From Desulfobacteraceae bacterium (GTDB lineage Bacteria > Desulfobacterota > DSM-4660 > Desulfatiglandales > Desulfatiglandaceae): a DNA stretch of 64,000 nt. Under the pieces are notes generated by a model. It did no database searches and was not told where the DNA came from. It was given only the letters and a program-made list of their open reading frames with translations. Shown one piece after another: positions 53,851 to 62,971 of the stretch (within the stretch, counting starts at the first letter, position 1; every line of letters starts with the position of its first letter). The stretch covers positions 18,113 to 82,112 of the forward strand of contig JAUWMR010000014.1 in assembly GCA_030613055.1 (NCBI GenBank), given 5' to 3'. The translations under genes were made by a program, and so were the position numbers.

Positions 53851-55008
53851 CTATATTTCGTCAACTTGTTCAACAACGACATTTTTTAAAAAACCCTCAA
53901 TTTCTTCCTTTGAATATCCAATCTCCTCTAATATCCCTTCTGTTTCCGTGCCCCTCGGCGTTCCCGCTCTAAAAGCTACACCTGGTGTGCGGCTAAGCCG
54001 GGGCGCCGGGGCTGGCTGATGCACGCCGTCGATATTGATAATAACTTTTCTTTCCCGGTTATGGGGATGCTTCCCCACCTCGTCTAATTCAAGGACAGGG
54101 GCCACACAGGCGTCCTTGCCATCAAAGACGGCGGTCCATTCATCGCGCGTCTTTGTCTTGAAAACCTCTGCAAAACGGGCCGTCATTTCCGGCCATTTCC
54201 CCATATCATATTGATGTGGAAGCGAGGATGGATCAAGCCCAAGACCTTCAAGCAACAGAGCGTAAAACCTGCCCTCAATGGCACCAACCGCCATAAACCT
54301 GCCGTCGGCCGTTTCATAGGTCTGATAAAACTGGGCCCCTGAATCCAGCGCATTGGTTCCAATATCAAGGGTCATGAGATGGTTGGCAATCATGCCGTAA
54401 AACAAGACGGACAGGTTGGCGGCGCCGTCAACCATGGCTGAATCTACTACCTGTCCCTTTCCTGACCTGTTTTTTTCGATCAACGAAAGAAGAATTCCCA
54501 TGGCACATAGCATTCCGCCCCCCGCAAAATCGCCTAAAAGATTGCAGGGCGGAAGTGGTCTTTCTCCTTTTCGCCTGAAAAGTGAAAGCGCGCCCGAAAG
54601 GGCAATATAATTAATATCGTGACCGGCCATATTAGCATATGTTCCGCTCTGGCCCCATCCGGTCAGGCGTGCATAGATCAGCCCTGGGTTTAACTCCAGG
54701 GCCTCGTCAGGACCAAGCCTCAGTGCCTCCATAACACCGGGGCGGTAAGGTTCCAGCAATACATCGAAACCCCGGATCATCCTGCGAACAATATCGACAC
54801 CCTCATTGGTTTTAAGGTTAATCCGAATGGATCGTTTTCCGCGATCAAAGGGGTTTTTTTGCATAATGTTAGGTATCTCCGGTGCGCCTTTTGTCGGCCG
54901 GTCAACTATTACAACATCGGCCCCAAAATCTGACAGCAGCATCCCGCAATAGGGTGACGGTGCCAGACCCGCCATTTCAATAACCTTGATTCCTTCAAGC
55001 GGACGCAT
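53851..55008 (-). CDS. CaiB/BaiF family III CoA enzyme, alpha-methylacyl-CoA racemase type
   Basis: 385 residues. The family contains CoA-transferases and alpha-methylacyl-CoA racemase; racemase marks dominate: MAGLAPSPYCGMLLSDFGADVV at the N-terminus, GHDINYIALSGAL (His, about residue 126), PPCNLLGDFAGGGMLCAMGI (Asp, about 155) and VGAIEGRFYALLLEGLG (Glu, about 235), corresponding to the His/Asp/Glu set of the mycobacterial racemase. KGQVVDSAMVDGA also present. ATG follows AAAGGAGGG. Would epimerise 2-methyl-branched acyl-CoAs before beta-oxidation; CoA transfer cannot be excluded. Confidence 0.85.
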   Translation of the reverse strand: MRPLEGIKVIEMAGLAPSPYCGMLLSDFGADVVIVDRPTKGAPEIPNIMQKNPFDRGKRSIRINLKTNEGVDIVRRMIRGFDVLLEPYRPGVMEALRLGPDEALELNPGLIYARLTGWGQSGTYANMAGHDINYIALSGALSLFRRKGERPLPPCNLLGDFAGGGMLCAMGILLSLIEKNRSGKGQVVDSAMVDGAANLSVLFYGMIANHLMTLDIGTNALDSGAQFYQTYETADGRFMAVGAIEGRFYALLLEGLGLDPSSLPHQYDMGKWPEMTARFAEVFKTKTRDEWTAVFDGKDACVAPVLELDEVGKHPHNRERKVIINIDGVHQPAPAPRLSRTPGVAFRAGTPRGTETEGILEEIGYSKEEIEGFLKNVVVEQVDEI

Positions 55009-55426
55009 ATATCCCTCCTTTCATTGCAAACTTAGTTTCCTGTAACTCTTTAGCCCTTTGAAAACAGGACCGGGACATGGGGGTCTCTTTTTTAAAGATC
55101 TAAATTATTACAATTAATTATGCCAGTTCTATTTGCTCGACTGAGTTTATGTTCCTGCGTAATCCGATCAGACTATAAGTCACAAAAGAAAATGCTGTCA
55201 AGGATGAGGAGTTGAAAAAGGACCTTGCAGGTTAACAAATAGCTTGAATTCTTATAAAAATTGTTTTTTAATTGAATAAAATTGATAAATTAAGAAAACA
55301 AAGGCAGAGGACCCAAGAGCCTTTGCCGGTCAAAGACCTTCTTTTGTAACAGTTTAGATTTCTTGCACCTTGCGCCTTGAACTTTTAGCCTGGAGACAGA
55401 GGGCTGAGAAACCACGGAAAATTGAA
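55009..55426. other. 418-bp intergenic region between divergent genes
   Basis: Nothing recognised beyond AT-rich stretches (55240-55300) that could hold promoters for the racemase gene on the minus strand and the phosphatase gene on the plus strand. No repeats of the window's main families. Confidence 0.4.
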
Positions 55427-56227
55427 ATGGACATAAGGTCAGCTGGTAAAACCGATATAGGATTAATAAGAAAAATAAATGAGGACAGCTATCTTATCGC
55501 GGCCGACCTGGGGCTCTATGTTATAGCTGATGGCATGGGAGGGCATAAAGCAGGCGATGTTGCCAGTTGCATGATTGTAGAGACCATGGAAGATTACTGG
55601 CGGAAGGTCAAAGGAGGGCAACCACCTCCTTTTTTAGAGCCAATAGAAAAGGATATTTCAGACCTGGCAAAACATCTTGTTAACTCCATTTTATTGTCGA
55701 ATATCATGGTACATGAGGCCCAGAAAAAGCCCCAGTACCACAAAATGGGTTCTACAGTTGCCGCCTTGATCTTAGAAGAGGATTCCATATGGGCGGCAAA
55801 TGTTGGGGATAGCCGTATATATCTTTTTCATCAGGGACGATTAGTCCAGGTTTCTGAAGAGCATTCCTTAGAGACTGAACAGAAGGCCTTGGGTATCATT
55901 GTTTCAGATAGCGCGGCCGGCTCCAGGATAAAAAATATATTAACCAGGGCAATCGGTTTGGAGAAGAGTGTAAATGTTTTTATTACGCCTATCCGACCCG
56001 AGGTAGGCGATATCGTCCTTATGTGTTCTGATGGCCTGACAAATTATATGTCCGAATCGGGTATCACCGCGGTTATTGATGATTTTTCGATCTCCTTAGA
56101 GCGCAAGAATGACATACTTATTGATCAGGCAAAGCGGGGTGGGGGCCGTGACAATATTTCCGTGATTCTCCTGGAGGTGCTTGAAGGTGGGAAATGGAAT
56201 AAGTTCAAGAAAAAGCTGAATTTGTAA
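55427..56227 (+). CDS. PP2C-family serine/threonine protein phosphatase
   Basis: Metal-dependent phosphatase, about 266 residues. Metal-site motifs in order: GLIRKINEDSYLI, LYVIADGMGGHKAGDVAS (Asp-Gly), AANVGDSRIYLF, VLMCSDGLTNYM, GGRDNISVILLEV. I start at ATG 55427; upstream codons in frame to a TTG at 55370 are not family-like. Together with the Ser/Thr kinase encoded 1.7 kb downstream on the other strand it probably forms a reversible phosphorylation pair. Confidence 0.9.
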   Translation: MDIRSAGKTDIGLIRKINEDSYLIAADLGLYVIADGMGGHKAGDVASCMIVETMEDYWRKVKGGQPPPFLEPIEKDISDLAKHLVNSILLSNIMVHEAQKKPQYHKMGSTVAALILEEDSIWAANVGDSRIYLFHQGRLVQVSEEHSLETEQKALGIIVSDSAAGSRIKNILTRAIGLEKSVNVFITPIRPEVGDIVLMCSDGLTNYMSESGITAVIDDFSISLERKNDILIDQAKRGGGRDNISVILLEVLEGGKWNKFKKKLNL

Positions 56228-56299
56228 AATTATTTTGGTCTTGTTAAATTTGAGCAGGGCTGTTAATAATAACGTCAAATATTTGTGTGAAATCAAGAT

Positions 56300-57460
56300 A
56301 TGAATACCCATAAAAAAATTACCTTGTCCCGCCTTTTCTTTAAGGTATATCACGAGAAGAAATCCGGTGTGGTAATCATCAAGGATGATGCCCTTACTAT
56401 AAAGATTTTTCTTGATAATGGACTCCTGATCCATGCTGAGGGAATTGATAAGGACACCGCGCTTATAAAGGAGATTGGAAACAGAAAAGGATTTAGCTCC
56501 GATCAATTAGATATATTACTACAGATAAAGAAAAATGATCCGCATTCGTTGGGCAAAGCGCTCATCGACCACCAGCTTATATCACGGTCTGCCTGGGAAA
56601 AATATCTGGTTATCAGGGCAAAATACCATCTTGCCGCCGCGCTCAAGATGGATGTAGTCAAATTAGGATTTACTGAGGCCAAATCCCCTATCGCCCGGAT
56701 CAGTCTGGTTAATCGCAACTTTTTTGAACTTCTTCTTGATGCTATAAGAGATATCAAAGACCAGGCATTTTTTAAAAAATATATTCCCGAGAAACAGGCC
56801 TGTTTTGAAAAGACAGACAAGGGGCGTGATTTGGAGGACTGGATAACCCTGACCTCCAATGAACATGTGGTCCTTTCCGTTATTGACGGACAAAAAACAA
56901 TTGAGGGTATTTCAACAGCCACAGATCTCGATCTTAAAGACCTTTACCAGATTTTCTATCTGCTTTCTTTTTTGGGCCTCATTGTCCATGTCAAAAAAGC
57001 GCCAAAAGAAAAAAGCGGCGTTGACCACATGGAGATCATTCACCTTTATCTTGATTTTTTAAAGATCCTTGAAATTTATTTTCGGAAAGAAGTTGGAAAA
57101 CAGTTTGACACAATATTTGATCAATGCATGAAGGAATTGACTGAAAAAGGGGATAAATTTTTTCAGGGGATTGATTCAGCAGGAGAACCTCTTGAAAAAG
57201 TTGCAATTAAAATCTCCGAACGATTTTCAAATCTTCTTATCTCCGGCGAAACCCTCCTTGTCCTTTCCTCATCTCTTAACAAACTAATCTATTTGCTGAT
57301 CATGAGGATGAATAAAACCTTAGGTAGAAGGATTACTGAAATTGCCCTCAATGAAATGCTGAAAATGATGGGTTATGCTGAAAAATACAGCCAGGATTCG
57401 GAGATGACGAATTATATCAGGGGAAATCTCGAGGATTACCTTCGTCAGGTTGGAGCCTGA
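56300..57460 (+). CDS. DUF4388-like (PATAN-related) signalling protein
   Basis: 386 residues, soluble, helical. The N-terminal 95 residues (LSRLFFKVYHEKKSGVVIIKDDALTIKIFLDNGLLIHAEG) resemble DUF4388 domains of gliding and signalling proteins, which start with a short strand-rich segment converting a protein to a readout of function or position; a second segment DWITLTSNEHVVLSVIDGQKTIEGIS (about 178-205) is the domain's usual winged-helix-like partner. The C-terminal 130 residues are unassigned helices. Lies between phosphatase and a small membrane protein; function unknown, likely a partner or target of the kinase. Confidence 0.6.
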   Translation: MNTHKKITLSRLFFKVYHEKKSGVVIIKDDALTIKIFLDNGLLIHAEGIDKDTALIKEIGNRKGFSSDQLDILLQIKKNDPHSLGKALIDHQLISRSAWEKYLVIRAKYHLAAALKMDVVKLGFTEAKSPIARISLVNRNFFELLLDAIRDIKDQAFFKKYIPEKQACFEKTDKGRDLEDWITLTSNEHVVLSVIDGQKTIEGISTATDLDLKDLYQIFYLLSFLGLIVHVKKAPKEKSGVDHMEIIHLYLDFLKILEIYFRKEVGKQFDTIFDQCMKELTEKGDKFFQGIDSAGEPLEKVAIKISERFSNLLISGETLLVLSSSLNKLIYLLIMRMNKTLGRRITEIALNEMLKMMGYAEKYSQDSEMTNYIRGNLEDYLRQVGA

Positions 57461-57509
57461 TATAAAATTTGCTATGTTCACATCTTAAAACTATTGAAAG
57501 GAGCAGGAT

Positions 57510-57788
57510 ATGAGCCTGACACCCGAAACAACCGTTTATCTTTTTATGATGGTTATCTATATAATTATTGTTTATATTTATGAGCGTGCCAGAAAAAAGT
57601 ATAAGGGCGGCAACATAGAAACCTTGATCAAGCTCATCCTGATCAACACAATTCTCCTTCTTGCTGCCGACTATACTTATCTGTTAGGATTTTTGAGCCC
57701 GGAAACAATAGACATTCTCCAGACAGTTCTTCGACTTGCCGCCATGTGCGCCATTGCGTTTGGCGGCTTGAGGCTCGTCTCAACCTGA
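57510..57788 (+). CDS. Small membrane protein
   Basis: 92 residues with two or three hydrophobic segments: TVYLFMMVIYIIIVYIYE (about 7-24), LIKLILINTILLLAADYTYLLGF (about 38-60) and LRLAAMCAIAFGGLRL (about 74-90), separated by a basic ERARKKYKGG turn. ATG follows AAAGGAG at good spacing, so the gene is likely real. No family recognised; its place in the phosphatase-DUF4388 cluster suggests a membrane anchor or sensor. Confidence 0.65.
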   Translation: MSLTPETTVYLFMMVIYIIIVYIYERARKKYKGGNIETLIKLILINTILLLAADYTYLLGFLSPETIDILQTVLRLAAMCAIAFGGLRLVST

Positions 57789-57966
57789 TCGTCATGAGAA
57801 TAATATACCCATTGAGTTGAAACTCAATCGGTAATCATTCGTGATTGGTTATTTGTTAACGGGAATGAACCCTAACGTTGCAAAAGTCGAGGATGCCCCT
57901 CGAAGATCCCGTTTTAGCGGGGAGATCTAAGGCGCCAAGGGTGAATTCTTCTGGGGTATTATGTTC

Positions 57967-59361
57967 CTATTTAATAAATCGCGAAATGCGTTTGACCAGA
58001 GTTCTGGCAAAATTTTTTGAAAAAAGAAGTTGAATGGATTCCGAGGACTTGTCCAGCAAAGTGGCGCTTATTTTCATTAAAATACAATCCGTTTCAGCCA
58101 GAACCGTTGCGGCGCGTACCTGACTCCCTACATAAGCCATCTCTCCAAAACATTCACCCCTGCCGATTGAGGCAATGTTTTCATCGTTCTTTTGAACGAC
58201 GACGCGGCCGCTCAGGATGACATAAAATGAGTCGTCTACCTCGCCCTCGACCACAACTGTGTTTCCTTTGGGAACTTTAATTATATTGCTGGCATTCAGC
58301 ATTTCTCTTACTTGTATTTTGCTGAATTCTTTAAAGAAAGGGACATTGTGTACATAATCAACGACATCTTTGATCTTGCCTTTTTTGACCGTCCCTTTCA
58401 GCCCCCTCAATGCTACCCTCAGATTATAGGCAAAATCTCCACAGGTCTGATATCGCGTGCCTGGATCCTTAGCAAGGGCTTTGCCGGTGATCTTTATTAA
58501 TATCTCCGGTATTTCCGCACGGATTTCTTTCATGGGAACCGGGTCTTCACTGGCGATCTTGTACATAACGGAAAAGTCATTTTCACCTGAAAATGCCTTT
58601 TCACCGGTCAGGAGTTCATACAGGACACACCCCAATGAAAATATATCACTTCTGTTATCAACGGTCTTTTCTCTGATTTGTTCAGGGGACATGTAGTTAA
58701 GGGATCCGATAATACCTTTTGAAGCCGTCTGTTCCGATTTGATCAGGGCTATACCAAAGTCAGTTATTTTTAAATGCCCTGATTTGGTAACCATAATGTT
58801 GGACGGTTTTATATCCCTGTGAATCACTCCCTTTTTGTGCGCGTAATCAAGCGCGTTGCAGGCGGAAAACAGAATTTCAACAACCTTGCTGATAGGCAAC
58901 AGGTAGTCCTTGCGACAAAACTTTTTAAGTATGAAACCATCAATATACTCCATCGTTACATAGCAAAAATTCCTGAACATACCCGCGTCATAAATAGAGA
59001 CAATATTGGGGTGCAAAAGCCTTCCCGCCGACTGGGCTTCCACGAAAAACCGCTCACGATATTGCTCGGCCTTTTCGCCCCCAACGTCAGATGCGGGCCT
59101 GGAGATCTTAATAGCCACGTTTCTTTTGATGTAAGGGTCCTTCCCTAAATAGACCATCCCCATGCTGCCCTGGCCCAGTTTGGCTATAATTTCATACCGT
59201 CCAACCGCCTGTATATCCGACAGTTCAGCAATAAACCGGGAATCAACCGGAATAGCTTTCTTTTCTTTACCAATAAATTTTTGTTTCAATATGGCGGTCA
59301 GGCCAAATTTTTTGTTTTCGGACTCGCCTTTTTTTCCCTTTTCTCGCAAGTTAAACTCCAT
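57967..59361 (-). CDS. Serine/threonine protein kinase with C-terminal cyclic-nucleotide-binding domain
   Basis: 464 residues. Kinase domain at about 50-320: glycine loop LGQGSMGMVYLG, Lys in NVAIKIS, catalytic loop VIHRDIKPSNIMV, DFGIALI, activation segment end GSLNYMSPEQI. Then a cNMP-binding domain at about 345-445: FFKEFSKIQVREMLNAS, VVEGEVDDSFYVILSGRVVV, and the phosphate-binding cassette region RGECFGEMAYVGSQVRAATV. cAMP or cGMP may therefore control kinase activity. No transmembrane segment. ATG 59361 is used; TTG at 59373 is possible. Transcribed toward the phosphatase gene group. Confidence 0.9.
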   Translation of the reverse strand: MEFNLREKGKKGESENKKFGLTAILKQKFIGKEKKAIPVDSRFIAELSDIQAVGRYEIIAKLGQGSMGMVYLGKDPYIKRNVAIKISRPASDVGGEKAEQYRERFFVEAQSAGRLLHPNIVSIYDAGMFRNFCYVTMEYIDGFILKKFCRKDYLLPISKVVEILFSACNALDYAHKKGVIHRDIKPSNIMVTKSGHLKITDFGIALIKSEQTASKGIIGSLNYMSPEQIREKTVDNRSDIFSLGCVLYELLTGEKAFSGENDFSVMYKIASEDPVPMKEIRAEIPEILIKITGKALAKDPGTRYQTCGDFAYNLRVALRGLKGTVKKGKIKDVVDYVHNVPFFKEFSKIQVREMLNASNIIKVPKGNTVVVEGEVDDSFYVILSGRVVVQKNDENIASIGRGECFGEMAYVGSQVRAATVLAETDCILMKISATLLDKSSESIQLLFSKNFARTLVKRISRFIK

Positions 59362-59913
59362 ATCCCTGATCAATACGGTTCACCATCCCGCGATTTATGA
59401 TTTGTAGGTAATCCGTTTTTTCTTACCGTACTGCGATCATGCCAGTCCTTCGTGACAGGGCACCATTTATTGAAAATCTTCCGGTGGCTACTGAAATGAC
59501 CATATTTAAACAAATTTTATCATAAAATCATGACGCATGTACACAACTAAAAAATTATACATTTAAAATACCTGGCCTTTTGACACTAAGGTCGCACCAA
59601 AATAACCGAAAATCGATACGGGCAATCCGTTTCAATATGCGAATGATGATCATGTTATGCCGTAAACCGACTAATAGCAAAATCACCCGGGTTCTACACG
59701 AAATATGTCCATGCACGACCCCTCTGTTGGGGAAAATGTCATTAGCTGATTACTCTTGACTCCTATTGGAAATACACTATCTTATTCAAACCCATAAGAA
59801 ATTGATAGCTTTGTTGAAAGGAAGAAACCTCCTTTTTCCCTGCTGAGCATCTCGCTCTTGTTAGTGGGGCGCGTAATGGCGTGGTTAATGGGAAACAGGA
59901 TACAGGAGTAATT
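59362..59913. other. 552-bp intergenic region with one promoter candidate
   Basis: No gene found. Contains TTGACT (59757-59762), 16-base spacer and TATCTT (59779-59784) as a plausible promoter for the downstream ketoacyl synthase, whose ribosome-binding site CAGGAG precedes ATG 59914. The rest is featureless. Confidence 0.45.
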
Positions 59914-60906
59914 ATGCCAGGGGCAAATATCATTGGGACAGGCTCTTCAGTACCCAAGAGGATACTCTCGAATAAAGACCTCGAAACTATCATGAATACG
60001 AGCGACGAATGGATTACCCGGCGCACCGGCATCAAGGAACGACGTATCTCCACAAAGGGAAGGAATGAAAACACCGCTGATCTGGCCACAGGGGCCTCTC
60101 TAAAGGCCCTTGAGATGGCCGGGTTATCCCCCGAGAGCCTGGACATGGTCGTTGTGGGAACGGTAACGCCGGATCGTCAGTTTCCTTCTACTGCTTGCAT
60201 GGTGCAGGCAGCCTTAGGCGCTGATAATGCCACCGCGTTTGATGTGTCTGCCGGATGTTCGGGTTTTTTATATGCCCTGAGTACGGTAGATAATGCAATT
60301 CAATGCGGGAATTGCAAAACCGCGCTGGTCATAGGGGTGGAGCGGCTCTCAAGCATCATAAACTGGCATGATAGAGGCACTGCCGTGCTGTTAGGTGATG
60401 GCGCCGGTGCAGTAGTGGTCGCGGCTAATAAAAAAAAGAAGGGGGTCCTGTCAACCCATTTGAGATCAGACGGAAAGCTGTGGGATCTCCTCTACTCTTC
60501 TGATGGAAACACTTACCTCCCCACGGCCCTTAAAACAATACGCTTAAAGCCCTATCTGCTTAAGATGAAAGGGAACCCTCTTTTTAAGAGGGCAATTGAG
60601 TGCATGGCCACAATTACCAAAGAGGCCCTGGAACACAACTCCCTAAAGAGCGAGGATATACGGCTTGTGGTGCCTCACCAGGCGAATATCCGGATTATTT
60701 GGGGCCTGGCAAAAAGCTTAGGCATTCCCATGGAAAGAGTATACACGAATATCCACAAATACGGGAATACGTCTTCGGCCACTATACCAATCGCTTTAGA
60801 TGAAGCCAACCGTGAAGGGCTGCTGGTAAAAGGCGACCATGTGCTCCTTGTCAGCTTCGGAGCAGGTTTGACCTGGGGGGCTTCCATATTGAAGTGGACA
60901 ACATAG
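59914..60906 (+). CDS. fabH: 3-oxoacyl-ACP synthase III (FabH-like)
   Basis: 330 residues. Condenses an acyl-CoA with malonyl-ACP. Active site: C115 in DVSAGCSGFLYAL, His in VVPHQANIRI (near 250), Asn in KYGNTSSATIP (near 280). Start at ATG 59914 after AGGAG. It stands apart from any other fatty-acid gene, so it could also make a branched or polyketide-type starter; the standard FabH role is the default. Insertion TYLPTALKTIRLKPYLLKM near 205 is longer than in E. coli FabH. Confidence 0.88.
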   Translation: MPGANIIGTGSSVPKRILSNKDLETIMNTSDEWITRRTGIKERRISTKGRNENTADLATGASLKALEMAGLSPESLDMVVVGTVTPDRQFPSTACMVQAALGADNATAFDVSAGCSGFLYALSTVDNAIQCGNCKTALVIGVERLSSIINWHDRGTAVLLGDGAGAVVVAANKKKKGVLSTHLRSDGKLWDLLYSSDGNTYLPTALKTIRLKPYLLKMKGNPLFKRAIECMATITKEALEHNSLKSEDIRLVVPHQANIRIIWGLAKSLGIPMERVYTNIHKYGNTSSATIPIALDEANREGLLVKGDHVLLVSFGAGLTWGASILKWTT

Positions 60907-60947
60907 TACAAAAACCCGCAGGGATATTTTACCTGGCCTTCCGGTTT

Positions 60948-61718
60948 TTACTTTACAAGTTGGATCACTTCTTCAAATTTTTCCATTGGAACGGCTCCTT
61001 TCACGGAAACACCATTTATTAAAAACATGGGCGTCCCGCGAAAGCCGAACCTGTCGCCTTCCTGTCTATCTTTTGTTAGCCTTTCTTCAAGTTCCTTGTC
61101 TGATAAATCTTTATCAAGTCTGTCCCGGTCTAAATTCATGGAGTCCAGGATCATGTTCAGGGCCTTGTCCTTTCCTTTTGCGATTTCACGTTGTTTTTCA
61201 AAGGCCAGGTCATGAAATTGCCATGCAAGGGCCGGATTCTGCCTGGCGATAGCCTCAAAATAGAGGGCCATCTTTCTGGACAGGTCATTTACGGGCAGGT
61301 GCTTGAAATAAAGCCTGATATTATCAGGGTATTTCTTAAGGAGTTCTTTCATGATCCTGGCGCCTTTGCCACAATAGTAACACTGGAAGTCTGTGTATTC
61401 CACTATTGTAATAGGTGCGTCCGGCTTTCCCCGGAAAATTCGATCAGGCGATATCTCGGGCTTTAACGGATTTTTAAGTTCCGCTTCTAATCGCTTTTTT
61501 CGTTCCAGTTCACGCTTGGCCAGAACGCCCTGATTTACGATCTCAAGCACTGTAATATTGTTTTCACGCAAAACATCCATAACAAGCTCAGGATGTTTTT
61601 TAAAAAGTGTGCGGATGTCTTCCTTTTGAAGAGAACCCCGTTTTCTTGTTTGCTCCGGGGCAACACATCCTGTCAGCAAGAAAATTGCAACAATTATTAT
61701 CCAATACCATTTTTTCAA
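60948..61718 (-). CDS. DsbA-family thioredoxin-fold lipoprotein
   Basis: 256 residues. Lipobox LLTGC at residues 14-18 after a hydrophobic stretch, so anchored to a membrane and facing the periplasm. Helical linker with a coiled coil (about 40-85), then PDAPITIVEYTDFQCYYCGKG with CYYC as redox pair (near 115), and the DsbA-type end FGFRGTPMFLINGVSVKGAVP carrying the cis-Pro. Resembles DsbA/DsbG/BdbD-type thiol oxidases or isomerases of anaerobes. Converges with fabH. Confidence 0.88.
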   Translation of the reverse strand: MKKWYWIIIVAIFLLTGCVAPEQTRKRGSLQKEDIRTLFKKHPELVMDVLRENNITVLEIVNQGVLAKRELERKKRLEAELKNPLKPEISPDRIFRGKPDAPITIVEYTDFQCYYCGKGARIMKELLKKYPDNIRLYFKHLPVNDLSRKMALYFEAIARQNPALAWQFHDLAFEKQREIAKGKDKALNMILDSMNLDRDRLDKDLSDKELEERLTKDRQEGDRFGFRGTPMFLINGVSVKGAVPMEKFEEVIQLVK

Positions 61719-61796
61719 GTTACGTCCTCCTTATACTCTTAATTTGTTCTTATCCAAAAATAGATATTTTCCCAAGTCTAAAGCAAAAGGTGGCGT

Positions 61797-61950
61797 ATGC
61801 CTGAGATTTCAAGATTTTATGGGATCGTCATCAAGATGTTTTTCGATGATCATAATCAACCACACTTCCATGCGATCTACGGCGAGTAAGAGGTCCTGAT
61901 TGATATTATTACTCCGGCAACTAAATACACTAAAGACGTCATTCCCGCGA
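61797..61950 (+). pseudogene. DUF4160 gene remnant
   Basis: ATG 61797 begins MPEISRFYGIVIKMFFDDHN and QPHFHAIYGE, the conserved start of DUF4160 proteins, followed by a TAA (61887-61889) where the family has Tyr. The frame goes on as EVLIDI and then enters a REP element (VIPAKAGIQ at about 61938), so both a nonsense codon and a repeat insertion have destroyed the gene. DUF4160 proteins are usually encoded with DUF2442 antitoxin-like partners; none remains here. Confidence 0.7.
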
Positions 61951-62024
61951 AGGCGGGAATCCAGAATTGCACTGGATGCCGGTCGAAGATCCCGTGATCA
62001 GCGGGGATCAAGTCCGGCATGACG
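61938..62024. repeat. REP-like repeat unit
   Basis: GTCATTCCCGCGAAGGCGGGAATCC palindrome followed by CTGGATGCCGGTCGAAGATC and CCGTGATCAGCGGGGATCAA; the latter part is nearly identical to 25709-25764. It truncates the DUF4160 remnant and lies downstream of the PIN toxin gene. Confidence 0.7.
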
Positions 62025-62099
62025 GTTTTCGTATAATAAATTGCCAGGTTAATAATATTGTGCCTATGGTTAAAAAAGCCCCGGTACTAGCCGTCTGAG

Positions 62100-62531
62100 T
62101 TAAGCGCCTTGTTCTGTGTCCCTATCTACTTTTCTGAAAAACTCAAGGAATTCTGAGCGAGAATAAATCTTTATACCCTCCCTGGATGAAGGAGGGTAAT
62201 GCACAATATTACCTGTGACTAAGGACCGTGCTTTTCCAGCTATAGCAACTTCGAGAAATGGCTCATCGTCTGGATCCGGCAAACGGTTTTTAAGTGGTAA
62301 ACTGGAGACGAATTGCCCATATAGCTTTATAAAATCAAGCAATATATTGATATGGTCTTTATTGAAATTGAATTTTGGGCGATGAATAACCTCCCTGTAC
62401 TCTGATAATATTCGAGCATCTACATACAATATTAGCTCGCCTGCGGATACCATACGAACAATTTCACCGCTTGGGCCGAAGGGGGTAAGCAGCCCAGCAA
62501 CAAGAACAGTAGTGTCCAATACGACATTCAT
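62100..62531 (-). CDS. PIN-domain toxin (COG1569-type toxin-antitoxin component)
   Basis: 143 residues. Acidic residues of a PIN nuclease: MNVVLDTTVLVAGLL (D6), ILSEYREVI (Glu), DPDDEPFLEVAIAG (Asp) and SLVTGNIVHYPP (Asn instead of Asp, normal for this subgroup). Expected to cleave RNA. Its start overlaps the antitoxin stop by four bases (ATGA), the usual coupling of such pairs. Confidence 0.88.
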   Translation of the reverse strand: MNVVLDTTVLVAGLLTPFGPSGEIVRMVSAGELILYVDARILSEYREVIHRPKFNFNKDHINILLDFIKLYGQFVSSLPLKNRLPDPDDEPFLEVAIAGKARSLVTGNIVHYPPSSREGIKIYSRSEFLEFFRKVDRDTEQGA

Positions 62532-62815
62532 TTTTTCCTCTTTAACCTTACTGCTCCTATTTCGGCATCGATTTCATCCATGGATATCATATCGGTCCCT
62601 TTTTGAGTTGATTCATATTGAACTGATGCAACGGCATTAGTAGCCCGCGCACGACGAAATGCGTTTAAAACTTGTTCAAGGTTGTTTTCATTAATTGATG
62701 AAAGAAGGGCAATGGGTCTGCCGTTACTGGTAACAATCATTTCCTTTTGCCCAGCCAGCTCCTGCCAGACTTGTGACGATTTTGTTTTTAAGTCTTTTAC
62801 GCTTAAGAATTTCAT
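62528..62815 (-). CDS. Phd/YefM-type antitoxin
   Basis: 95 residues. KFLSVKDLKTKSSQVWQELAGQKEMIVTSNGRPIALLSSI is the Phd fold DNA-binding part; the C-terminus (STQKGTDMISMDEIDAEIGAV) should wrap the PIN toxin. ATG follows TGGAGGTGATATC. A perfect 12-bp inverted repeat lies just upstream and is the probable autoregulatory operator. Confidence 0.88.
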   Translation of the reverse strand: MKFLSVKDLKTKSSQVWQELAGQKEMIVTSNGRPIALLSSINENNLEQVLNAFRRARATNAVASVQYESTQKGTDMISMDEIDAEIGAVRLKRKK

Positions 62816-62827
62816 GATATCACCTCC

Positions 62828-62865
62828 AATTGAGTCTCAATCATATACCCAAATGAGACTCAATT
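62828..62865 (-). promoter_or_regulatory. Operator of the Phd-PIN toxin-antitoxin operon
   Basis: Perfect 12-bp inverted repeat AATTGAGTCTCA (62828-62839) / TGAGACTCAATT (62854-62865), 14-base spacer, whose minus-strand reading GGGTATATGA supplies a possible -10. Located 13 bases before the antitoxin start. Confidence 0.75.
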
Positions 62866-62902
62866 CAAGCTTTAATTTGATTCTGGCACATAATGAAAAG
62901 CT

Positions 62903-62942
62903 CACCAGCAGTGAAAGCCACAAGGCTTTCGCTGTCGGGTGA
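62903..62942 (-). terminator. Hairpin between the two toxin-antitoxin modules
   Basis: AGCAGTGAAAGCC / GGCTTTCGCTG arms with loop ACAA and outer TCACC/GGGTGA pairs; on the minus strand it is followed by GCTTTTC. It lies after the MazF stop and probably ends that transcript weakly. Confidence 0.5.
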
Positions 62943-62971
62943 AGAGTCAGGTTGGGTGCAATATATTTGCC

